From Actinomycetota bacterium (GTDB lineage Bacteria > Actinomycetota > Actinomycetes > Actinomycetales > Cellulomonadaceae), in contig JAHIJU010000212.1 in assembly GCA_018898235.1 (NCBI GenBank), positions 1 to 22,293 on the forward strand: a DNA stretch of 22,293 nt, given 5' to 3'. A program made the position numbers and the translations under genes. The notes beneath the pieces are model-generated. The model saw nothing but the letters and a program-made list of their open reading frames with translations. It searched no databases and was not told the DNA's origin. Below are positions 14,214 to 21,296 of the stretch, one piece after another (the stretch's first letter is position 1; each line of letters opens with the position of its first letter).

Positions 14214-15007
14214 GGTCCGACGCGGCGCGGCTGCAGGCCCGCTGGCAGGCCGATGAGCCCGCCTTCGGCGTCTGGAGCTCGCTGGCCGACCCCGTCGTCG
14301 CCGAGGTGCTCGCCGCGGGCGACGCCGACTACGTGTGCGTGGACACCCAGCACGGGCACGTCGGCGCAGGGGAGCTGGCCCGGACCCTGCAGGCGTTCCG
14401 GGCCGGGGGCCGCAGCCCCCTGGTGCGCGTCGCGTGGAACGAGCCCGCGGCGATCTTCCGGGCCCTGGACGCCGGGGCGAGCGGGGTGGTGGTGCCCATG
14501 GTCGACGACGGCGCCGCGGCCCGGGCCGCCGTCGAGGCGGTGCGCTACCCGCCGGTCGGCCGCCGTAGCTGGGGCCCGATGTGGGGCGACTCCCGCCCGG
14601 TCCCGACCCCGGCCGAGCAGGACGCCGAGGCGCTGTGCATCGTCATGGTCGAGACGGCCGCCGCGGTGGACCAGCTCCCGCTGATCCTGGCGACCCCCGG
14701 CGTCGACGCGGTCTACATCGGACCGAACGACCTGGCACTGTCCTGCGGGCTGGGTCGCGGCACCTACCGCGACTGCGCCGACGTCCTCGACCTGCTCACC
14801 CGGGTGGTCGCGGCCTGCCGGGCGCACGGTGTGCCGGTCGGTCTGCACTGCTCGGACGCGGCGATGGCCGGTGACTGGGCAGTGCGGGGTGTGGGGATGC
14901 TCACCACGGTCACGGACACCAGCGCGCTGCGCCGGGCGGTGGCCGGTGACCTGACCGCCGCCGCATCCCACTACCGTGGTGCCGTGCCCAGGACGACGAC
15001 CCGATGA
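14210..15007 (+). CDS. HpcH/HpaI aldolase/citrate lyase family protein
   Basis: 265 residues from the ATG at 14210 (ATGA overlap with the preceding gene). These are class II, metal-dependent pyruvate aldolases. Signatures: VCVDTQHGHV (D45, H48), catalytic arginine R73 in LVRVAWNE, PMVDDG at 96-101, RYPPVGRRSWGP at 112-123, metal ligand E148 in VMVETAAAV and D174 in YIGPNDLALSCG. The family includes 2-keto-3-deoxy-L-rhamnonate and 4-hydroxy-2-oxoheptanedioate aldolases. Here it most likely splits a 2-keto-3-deoxy aldonate into pyruvate and an aldehyde, which would be glycolaldehyde for a pentose and lactaldehyde for a 6-deoxyhexose. It sits right after the DapA-type lyase, so two enzymes may act on the same intermediate. 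Confidence 0.9.
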   Translation: MRSDAARLQARWQADEPAFGVWSSLADPVVAEVLAAGDADYVCVDTQHGHVGAGELARTLQAFRAGGRSPLVRVAWNEPAAIFRALDAGASGVVVPMVDDGAAARAAVEAVRYPPVGRRSWGPMWGDSRPVPTPAEQDAEALCIVMVETAAAVDQLPLILATPGVDAVYIGPNDLALSCGLGRGTYRDCADVLDLLTRVVAACRAHGVPVGLHCSDAAMAGDWAVRGVGMLTTVTDTSALRRAVAGDLTAAASHYRGAVPRTTTR

Positions 15008-17301
15008 GCCCCATGGCCGAGCCCCAGCCCCTGTTCAGCGACCCGCAGGCGTCGGTGGACGCCCGCGTCGAGGACCTGCTGGCGCGGATGACGCTGCCGG
15101 AGAAGGTCGGCCAGATGCTGCAGCTCGATGCGCGCGGCGACCTGGCCGACGTGGTCACCGGCAAGCTCGCGGGCTCGCTGCTGCACGCCTCGCCCGCCCG
15201 GATCGAGCAGGCCGCCGAGCTGGTGGCCAGCACCCGGCTGCAGATCCCGCTGCTCATGGCCGATGACGCCATCCACGGGCACTCGTTCTGGCCGGGCGCG
15301 ACGATCCTGCCGACCCAGCTGGGCATGGCGTGCAGCTGGGACCCGGCCCTCGTCGAGCGGGCGGCCCGGATGGCGGCGACGGAGGTCGCCGCGGCCGGTC
15401 TGCACTGGACCTTCTCCCCGGTGCTGTGCATCGCCCGGGACACCCGCTGGGGCCGGGTCGACGAGACGTTCGGGGAGGACCCGTACCTCATCGGCGAGCT
15501 CGGCGCTGCCATGGTCGCGGGCTACCAGGGCGACGGCCTGGACGACCCGACCGCCGTGCTGGCCTGCGCCAAGCACTTCGCCGGCTACTCCGAGACGCAG
15601 GGTGGCCGGGACGCCAGCGAGGCCGACCTGACCCCCCGCAAGCTGCGCTCGTGGTTCCTGCCGCCGTTCGAGCGGGCGGTGCGCGCGGGCTGCCGGACGG
15701 TGATGATCGGCTACCAGTCCATCGACGGCGTCCCGGTGACGGCCAACCGCTGGCTGCTGCAGGACGTGCTCAAGGACGAGTGGGGCTTCGCCGGGACCCT
15801 CGTGACCGACTGGGACAACGTCGGGCGCATGGTCTGGGAGCAGAAGGTCTGCGCCGACGACGTCGCCGCGGCCGTGGTCGCGGTGACCGCCGGCAACGAC
15901 CTGGTGATGACGACGCCCGCCTTCTTCGAGGCCGCCCAGGAGGCGGTGACCCGCGGGCTGCTGGCCGAGAGCGCGATCGACGAGGCCGTGCGCCGGATCC
16001 TGCGGCTGAAGTTCGAGCTCGGGCTGTTCGAGGGCGCGCACCGCCCCGATGCCGGGCGCCAGCGCACGGTGATCGGCTCCGCGCCGCACCGCCTGCTCAA
16101 CCTCGAGGTGGCCCGTCGCGGCCTCGTGCTGCTGCGCAACGACGGCACGCTGCCGCTGGCCGGCGGTCTGATCGCGGGCCCCGACGGCCGGGCGATCGAG
16201 GCCGGACCGGCCCGGACGGTGGCCGTGGTCGGCCCGAACGCGGACGACCCGCACGCCCAGCTCGGCGACTGGGCCGGAGCGTCCGGGCAGGTGGACTGGA
16301 TGCCGGACGGGCACCCGCGTGAGCTCGTGAGCACCGTGCTCGACGGGGTGCGCGCGGCCGTGCCGAGCGGCTGGACCGTCACCCACGCACCCGGGGCCCG
16401 GATCGGCACCCTGGTCCCGGACCCGGAGGGGGAGCTGTTCCCGGACGGGCAGCCCCGGCCCCCGGTGTTCGCACCGGCGGTCGACGACCCGCAGCTGCGC
16501 GCGCAGGCGGTCGAGGCCGCGCGCGCCGCCGACTGGGTGGTCGCCGTCCTCGGGGACGATGTGTCGCTCACGGGGGAGGGCCGGTCGACGGCGACCCTGG
16601 ACCTGCAGGGCGGGCAGATCGCGCTGCTCGAGGCCCTGGTCGCGACGGGCACCCCGGTGGTCCTGGTCCTCGTGCAGGGCAAGCCGTCCACGCTGCCGCC
16701 GGTGGCCGAGCAGGTCGCGGCGGTCGTGCAGGCGTTCAACCCCGGGATGGCCGGGGGCCAGGCGGTGGCCGAGGTGCTGCTCGGGCTGGTCGAGCCGAGC
16801 GGTCGGCTGCCGATCACCGTGCCTCGCCACGTCGGCCAGCTCCCGGTGTTCTACAACCAGGTGCGCGGCCAGCACGGCTCCCGCTACGCCGACCTCACGC
16901 AGGACCCGCTGTTCGCGTTCGGCGAGGGACTGGGGTACGCCCCCATCGGGTACGAGGACCTGCGGCTGACCGAGCAGGTGCTCACGCCGGACGGCACCGT
17001 GCGGGCCACGGTGCGGGTGCGCAACCTCGGCACCCGCCCGGTGCTGGAGACCGTGCAGGTCTACGTGAGCGACACCGTCACCTCGGTGACCTGGGCCGAC
17101 CGCGAGCTCAAGGGCTTCGTCCAGGTGCAGGTGCCGGCGGGCGAGGCGGTCGAGGTCCAGGTCGAGGTGCCGGTGGCGGCGTGCACGATCGTGGACGCGG
17201 CCGGGCGCCGGGTCGTCGAGCCCGGGGCGTTCGAGCTGCTCGTCGGGCACAGCTCGCGGCCCGCCGACCTGCTGCGGGCCGGCTTCGAGGTCCGCGCCTG
17301 A
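15004..17301 (+). CDS. Glycoside hydrolase family 3 enzyme, cytoplasmic
   Basis: 765 residues from the ATG at 15004 (ATGA overlap). All three GH3 parts are present: the TIM barrel (about 20-345, with GRVDETFGEDPYL and CAKHFAGYSETQGGRD), the alpha/beta sandwich (about 365-620, starting VARRGLVLLRNDGTLPL) and the fibronectin-III-like end (about 650-765). The nucleophile is D269 in VTDWDN, and E525 in LTGEGRS is the best acid/base candidate. No signal peptide is found, so it would cleave a glycoside after import. GH3 activities include beta-glucosidase, beta-xylosidase and alpha-L-arabinofuranosidase; which applies is not clear. It is the last gene of the plus operon and ends 4 nt from the convergent ABC permease gene. 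Confidence 0.93.
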   Translation: MSPMAEPQPLFSDPQASVDARVEDLLARMTLPEKVGQMLQLDARGDLADVVTGKLAGSLLHASPARIEQAAELVASTRLQIPLLMADDAIHGHSFWPGATILPTQLGMACSWDPALVERAARMAATEVAAAGLHWTFSPVLCIARDTRWGRVDETFGEDPYLIGELGAAMVAGYQGDGLDDPTAVLACAKHFAGYSETQGGRDASEADLTPRKLRSWFLPPFERAVRAGCRTVMIGYQSIDGVPVTANRWLLQDVLKDEWGFAGTLVTDWDNVGRMVWEQKVCADDVAAAVVAVTAGNDLVMTTPAFFEAAQEAVTRGLLAESAIDEAVRRILRLKFELGLFEGAHRPDAGRQRTVIGSAPHRLLNLEVARRGLVLLRNDGTLPLAGGLIAGPDGRAIEAGPARTVAVVGPNADDPHAQLGDWAGASGQVDWMPDGHPRELVSTVLDGVRAAVPSGWTVTHAPGARIGTLVPDPEGELFPDGQPRPPVFAPAVDDPQLRAQAVEAARAADWVVAVLGDDVSLTGEGRSTATLDLQGGQIALLEALVATGTPVVLVLVQGKPSTLPPVAEQVAAVVQAFNPGMAGGQAVAEVLLGLVEPSGRLPITVPRHVGQLPVFYNQVRGQHGSRYADLTQDPLFAFGEGLGYAPIGYEDLRLTEQVLTPDGTVRATVRVRNLGTRPVLETVQVYVSDTVTSVTWADRELKGFVQVQVPAGEAVEVQVEVPVAACTIVDAAGRRVVEPGAFELLVGHSSRPADLLRAGFEVRA

Positions 17302-17305
17302 GGTC

Positions 17306-18082
17306 TCAGTCCCAGCGGAAGGTGCGGGCCACCGCCGCGGCCAGCAGCCCGGCCCAGCCGATCAGGACGAGGACCGGGGCCGCCGGTACGGCTCCGGTCG
17401 TCAGCGCGGCCCGCAGCCCCTCGCCGAGCGCACCGGACGGCAGCCAGGGGGCGACCGCGGCGAGCGGGCCGGGCAGGTCGGCGACCGGCACCAGCACCCC
17501 GCCGGCCAGGGCGAGCGCGACCAGCACGAGGTTCGCGACCGCGAGCACCGCCTCGGCGCGCAGGGTCCCGGCCACCAGCAGCGCGAGTGCGACGAAGGCG
17601 GCGGTGCCCAGCACCGCGAGCCCGGCCGCCTCGACGAGCCCGAGTGCGGTGGGACGCCAGCCGAGCGCCACGCCGGCCGCCACGAGCACCGTCCCGGACA
17701 GCAGCTGGACGCCGAGCACCGCGAGCACCTTGCCGGCCAGCAGCCCCGAACGCCCCAGCGGGGTGGTGGCGAGCAGCCGCAGCACCCCGTTGCGTCGGTC
17801 GAATGCGGTGGCGATCGCCGGTGAGGTGAAGGCGGCGGAGAGCACCGCGAATGCGAGCACCCCGGGCGCGACCACGTCCACCCGGGAGCGCCCGTGGGTG
17901 CTCAGCTCGATGGCGGTCGCCGAGGTCAGCACGACGAGAGCCACCAGCGGCAGGGCGATCGTGACCATGAGCTGCTCACCGTTGCGCAGCACGGCGGCCA
18001 GCTCGAACCTGGTCTGCGCGGCCAGCCGTCGGGCGACCGGAGCGGCCCCTGCGGTGCCCGCCGTGCCGTCGAGGGCGCTCAT
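17306..18082 (-). CDS. ABC-2 type exporter permease
   Basis: 258 residues from the ATG at 18082 (ATGA overlap with the ATPase stop). About six hydrophobic helices are seen, with the ABC-2 family segment AIATAFDRRNGVLRLLATTPLGRSGLLAGK (about residues 90-119; conserved core RRNGVLRLLATTPL) in the first cytoplasmic loop. It forms an exporter with the ATPase encoded upstream. Its size and position near sufR match the mycobacterial Rv1457c/Rv1458c pair, whose substrate is not established as far as I know. There the ctaA homologue comes next; here the end of this gene meets the GH3 gene instead. Confidence 0.9.
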   Translation of the reverse strand: MSALDGTAGTAGAAPVARRLAAQTRFELAAVLRNGEQLMVTIALPLVALVVLTSATAIELSTHGRSRVDVVAPGVLAFAVLSAAFTSPAIATAFDRRNGVLRLLATTPLGRSGLLAGKVLAVLGVQLLSGTVLVAAGVALGWRPTALGLVEAAGLAVLGTAAFVALALLVAGTLRAEAVLAVANLVLVALALAGGVLVPVADLPGPLAAVAPWLPSGALGEGLRAALTTGAVPAAPVLVLIGWAGLLAAAVARTFRWD

Positions 18083-18996
18083 CGCAGCTCCGTCCCGGTG
18101 AGCTCGAGGAACACGTCCTGCAAGGTCCGGACCCCGACGGTGAGGTCGGCCACGAGCACGCCCTCCTGCGCGAGCGCTCCGGTGAGCCGGTGCACGTCCT
18201 GCGGGGTCAGGTCGCCGGTGAGGGTGAGCACACCGTCGGGTTCGGCCCGCACCTCCAGCCCGGGCCGCAGCGCGCCGCGCACGGCCTCCAGCGGCGCCGG
18301 TTCGCGGGTGCGCAGGCGGGTGGTGGTGTGCCGGGCGCCGGTGAGCAGCTCGCCCACGCTGCCGCGGGCGACCACCCGGCCGTGGTCGACGACCACGACG
18401 TCGTCGGCCAGGGCCTGCGCCTCGTCCATCTGGTGGGTGGTGAGCACGACGGCCACACCGCGGTCGCGCAGCTCACGCACGAGCGCCCACACCGCGGCGC
18501 GGGCCTGCGGGTCCAGCCCCGCGCCCGGCTCGTCGAGGAAGACCAGCTCGGGGTCGCCCACCAGCGCACAGGCGAGTGCCAGGCGCTGACGCTGCCCGCC
18601 CGAGAGCCGGCGCACCGTGGTGCGGGCGAACGCGTCCAGGCCGAGGCGGTCGCGCAGCTCGTGCACGTCGCGCGGCCGGGCGTACATCGCGGCCACGTGG
18701 GTCAGCACGTCGCCGGCGCGTGCGGCGGTCGGCAGCCCGCCGTCCTGCAGCATGACGCCCACCCGGGACCGCAGCCGCTGGTCGTCGGGGGCCAGGCCGA
18801 GCACGCGGACCGTGCCGCCGTCCGGGGTGCGCAGCCCTTCGCAGCACTCGATGGTGCTGGTCTTGCCGGCACCGTTGGGGCCGAGAACGGCGGTGAGCCG
18901 GCCGTGGTGCGCGGTCAGGTCCAGACCGTCGACGGCGCGTCGGGAACCGTAGGTCTTGACGAGGTCGGTGACCTCGAGCGCTGCGGGGGTGGGCAC
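18079..18996 (-). CDS. ABC transporter ATP-binding protein
   Basis: 305 residues from the GTG at 18996. A TAGACT box 8 nt upstream suggests a leaderless message starting at this GTG. The ATPase motifs are complete: Walker A GPNGAGKTS (39-47), Q-loop glutamine Q84, signature LSGGQ (131-135), Walker B LVFLDEP (151-157), D-loop GAGLD and switch histidine H188 in LTTHQ. After about residue 220 there is an accessory C-terminal domain typical of drug/lipid exporter ATPases of the DrrA/CcmA class. With the ABC-2 permease it forms an export pump of unknown substrate. It is divergent from sufR. Confidence 0.94.
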   Translation of the reverse strand: MPTPAALEVTDLVKTYGSRRAVDGLDLTAHHGRLTAVLGPNGAGKTSTIECCEGLRTPDGGTVRVLGLAPDDQRLRSRVGVMLQDGGLPTAARAGDVLTHVAAMYARPRDVHELRDRLGLDAFARTTVRRLSGGQRQRLALACALVGDPELVFLDEPGAGLDPQARAAVWALVRELRDRGVAVVLTTHQMDEAQALADDVVVVDHGRVVARGSVGELLTGARHTTTRLRTREPAPLEAVRGALRPGLEVRAEPDGVLTLTGDLTPQDVHRLTGALAQEGVLVADLTVGVRTLQDVFLELTGTELR

Positions 18997-19010
18997 GGAC
19001 GGTGAGTCTA
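18997..19010 (-). promoter_or_regulatory. Candidate leaderless promoter of the ABC exporter operon
   Basis: TAGACT on the minus strand (19010-19005) fits TANNNT and is followed by 8 nt and the GTG at 18996. No ribosome binding site lies in the gap, so the message is probably leaderless. No clear -35 box. Confidence 0.45.
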
Positions 19011-19077
19011 GGCAGGGCGGAGCCGCGCCGACGTCGGGCGCAAGGAAGGTGAGCCTTGGTTGTGTGAGATGATTTCG

Positions 19078-19093
19078 GCAACGAAGATGTTGC
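19078..19093. promoter_or_regulatory. Probable SufR operator, CAAC-N6-GTTG
   Basis: GCAAC-GAAGAT-GTTGC is a perfect inverted repeat with 5-bp arms. Its core CAAC-N6-GTTG is the consensus described for SufR of cyanobacteria. It lies between the divergent ABC exporter and sufR genes, 66 bp before the sufR ATG. TTGTGT (19060-19065) and the spacer hexamer GAAGAT (19083-19088) are 17 nt apart and could be a weak -35/-10 pair, so binding would block the suf promoter. Autoregulation by iron-sulfur-loaded SufR is the expected effect (known for the family, inferred here). Confidence 0.65.
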
Positions 19094-19101
19094 GTAATGA
19101 A

Positions 19102-19115
19102 GGGCCTTGCGGCCC
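19102..19115 (+). other. Short hairpin in the sufR leader
   Basis: GGGCC-TTGC-GGCCC is a perfect 5-bp stem with a 4-nt loop, 43 nt before the sufR ATG. It has no U-run, so it is not a classical terminator. It could stabilise the 5' end of the suf message or have no role. Confidence 0.4.
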
Positions 19116-19158
19116 GACAGGTGACACCAGCGACAACCGAGCGCGAACGAGGTGAGGC

Positions 19159-19872
19159 ATGGCCACGACCGCAGTCGTCGGTGCGGCGCCGTCCGCCGCG
19201 CACGATCCGGGCACCCGGCGGCGTGTCCTGCAGCTCGTCGCATCCGCCGGTCCGGTGAGCGTCGCCGAACTGGCCACCGAGCTCGAGCTGAGCGCCGCCG
19301 GTCTTCGCCGTCACCTGGCCGAGCTCGAGCAGGCCGGGCAGATCGCGGTGCACGCCGCACCCGGTGCGGGGGCGACCCGGCGCGGTCGTCCCGCACGGCG
19401 GTACGTCGTGACCGGCCGGGGGCAGGCGGCGCTGTCGCACCGGTACGCCCAGATCGCGGTCGAGGCGCTGTCGTTCCTCGGTGCCGACGCCGGTTCGGGC
19501 GCCGTCGAGAGGTTCGCCGAGGCCAGGGCCGGGCAGCTCGAGGCGCATCTGCGCCCGGCGGTCCAGGCCGTGGGCGAGGACCTGGAGCAGCGGGCGTACG
19601 CCGTCGCCCAGGTCCTGTCGGCCGACGGGTACGCCGCCACCGCGCGTCCCGTCCCCGGCAGCTCCGTGGTCCAGCTCTGCCAGGGGCACTGCCCCGTGCA
19701 GGAGGTCGCCACGGCCTTCCCCCAGCTGTGCGAGGCCGAGACCCGGGCCCTGTCCCGGGTGCTCGGCGTGCACGTGCAACGACTCGCGACGTTGGCCGGC
19801 GGGGGCCACGTCTGCACCACGAGCATCCCGCCGACCCGTCCCACGCCGTCCTCGGAAGGACAGACCCGATGA
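19159..19872 (+). CDS. sufR: SufR, iron-sulfur-sensing repressor of the suf operon
   Basis: 237 residues from the ATG at 19159, with GAGGTG 4 nt upstream. The N-terminal DeoR/ArsR-like winged helix covers about 18-85 (VSVAELATELELSAAGLRRH recognition region). The C-terminal part carries the cluster-binding cysteines C178, C191 and C219; their spacing (13 and 28 residues) equals that reported for cyanobacterial SufR and mycobacterial Rv1460, and the segment CQGHCPVQEVATAFPQLCEA is the family hallmark. C174 is an extra cysteine close to the first ligand. The protein represses sufBDCSU when iron-sulfur clusters are plentiful. It overlaps sufB by 4 nt (ATGA), so regulator and target are co-transcribed. 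Confidence 0.95.
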   Translation: MATTAVVGAAPSAAHDPGTRRRVLQLVASAGPVSVAELATELELSAAGLRRHLAELEQAGQIAVHAAPGAGATRRGRPARRYVVTGRGQAALSHRYAQIAVEALSFLGADAGSGAVERFAEARAGQLEAHLRPAVQAVGEDLEQRAYAVAQVLSADGYAATARPVPGSSVVQLCQGHCPVQEVATAFPQLCEAETRALSRVLGVHVQRLATLAGGGHVCTTSIPPTRPTPSSEGQTR

Positions 19873-21296
19873 GTGCACCGACCGAGCCGATGACCCAGGA
19901 CGAGGCGATCGCCTCCATCGGCAACTACGCCTACGGCTGGCACGACCAGGACGTGGCCGGGATCAGTGCCCGCCGCGGCCTGTCCGAGGACGTCGTGCGG
20001 AACATCTCCGCGTTGAAGAACGAACCGGAGTGGATGCTCAAGACCCGGCTCAAGGCGCTGCGGCTCTTCGACCGCAAGCCGATGCCCGCCTGGGGCGCCG
20101 ACCTGTCCGGCATCAACTTCGACACCATCAAGTACTTCGTGCGGTCGACCGAGAAGCAGGCCACCAGCTGGGAGGACCTGCCGGACGACATCAAGAACAC
20201 CTACGACCGGCTCGGCATCCCGGAGGCGGAGAAGCAGCGCCTGGTCGCCGGTGTCGCCGCGCAGTACGAGTCCGAGGTCGTCTACCACCAGATCCAGGAG
20301 TCGCTGGCCGCCCAGGGTGTCGTCTTCCTCGACACCGACTCCGGGCTGCGTGAGTACCCGGAGCTGTTCGAGCAGTACTTCGGCTCGGTCGTCCCCCCGG
20401 GCGACAACAAGTTCGCCGCGCTCAACACCTCGGTGTGGTCCGGTGGCTCCTTCGTCTACGTGCCGCCGGGGGTCCACGTCGACATCCCGCTGCAGGCCTA
20501 CTTCCGGATCAACACCGAGAACATGGGCCAGTTCGAGCGGACCCTGATCATCGCCGACGAGGGCTCGTACGTGCACTACGTCGAGGGCTGCACGGCGCCG
20601 ATCTACAAGACCGACTCGCTGCACTCGGCCGTGGTCGAGATCATCGTGAAGAAGAACGCCCGGGTGCGCTACACGACGATCCAGAACTGGTCGAACAACG
20701 TCTACAACCTGGTGACCAAGCGCACGACGGTCGCCGAGGGCGGCACGATGGAGTGGGTCGACGGCAACATCGGCTCCAAGGCCACCATGAAGTACCCGGC
20801 CGTCTACCTCATGGGCGAGCACGCCAGCGGCGAGACGCTGTCCATCGCGTTCGCCGGTGAGGGGCAGCACCAGGACACCGGGTCGAAGATGGTGCACGCC
20901 GCGCCGAACACCTCCAGCCACATCATCAGCAAGTCGGTGGCGCGCGGCGGCGGGCGCTGCTCCTACCGCGGGCTCGTCCAGATCCTCGAGGGTGCGCACG
21001 GCTCGAAGTCCAACGTGCTGTGCGACGCCCTGCTGGTGGACCAGATCTCCCGGTCGGACACCTACCCGTACGTCGACGTCCGCGAGGACGACGTGACGAT
21101 GGGCCACGAGGCCACCGTCTCGCGGGTGAGCGAGGACCAGCTGTTCTACCTGCAGTCCCGCGGGATGCCCGAGCAGGAGGCGATGGCGATGATCGTGCGC
21201 GGCTTCGTCGAGCCGATCGCCCGTGAGCTGCCGATGGAGTACGCGCTCGAGCTCAACCGACTCATCGAGCTTCAGATGGAAGGGGCCGTCGGCTGA
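19869..21296 (+). CDS. sufB: SufB, Fe-S cluster scaffold subunit
   Basis: 475 residues from the ATG at 19869. SufB joins SufD and the SufC ATPase in the SufBC2D scaffold that builds iron-sulfur clusters in the cytoplasm. The sequence is highly conserved, with lower GC in its invariant stretches. Positions equivalent to those studied in E. coli can be placed: C241 in VEGCTAPIYK, C385 in NVLCDALL and E414 in GHEATVSR; the C385-E414 gap of 29 matches C405-E434 in E. coli. In M. tuberculosis the homologue is interrupted by an intein next to the cysteine corresponding to C241; here that stretch is unbroken. It ends with a TGATG overlap into sufD. Confidence 0.97.
   Translation: MSAPTEPMTQDEAIASIGNYAYGWHDQDVAGISARRGLSEDVVRNISALKNEPEWMLKTRLKALRLFDRKPMPAWGADLSGINFDTIKYFVRSTEKQATSWEDLPDDIKNTYDRLGIPEAEKQRLVAGVAAQYESEVVYHQIQESLAAQGVVFLDTDSGLREYPELFEQYFGSVVPPGDNKFAALNTSVWSGGSFVYVPPGVHVDIPLQAYFRINTENMGQFERTLIIADEGSYVHYVEGCTAPIYKTDSLHSAVVEIIVKKNARVRYTTIQNWSNNVYNLVTKRTTVAEGGTMEWVDGNIGSKATMKYPAVYLMGEHASGETLSIAFAGEGQHQDTGSKMVHAAPNTSSHIISKSVARGGGRCSYRGLVQILEGAHGSKSNVLCDALLVDQISRSDTYPYVDVREDDVTMGHEATVSRVSEDQLFYLQSRGMPEQEAMAMIVRGFVEPIARELPMEYALELNRLIELQMEGAVG

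Noticed and set aside
14971..17250. Minus-strand open frame of 759 codons opposite the GH3 gene
   Set aside because: His/Arg/Gly-rich antisense translation without family features; the GH3 gene on the plus strand is clear.
19311..21107. Long minus-strand open frame (598 codons) opposite sufR and sufB
   Set aside because: High GC at third positions opens antisense frames; the translation has no domain and sufR/sufB on the other strand are unambiguous.
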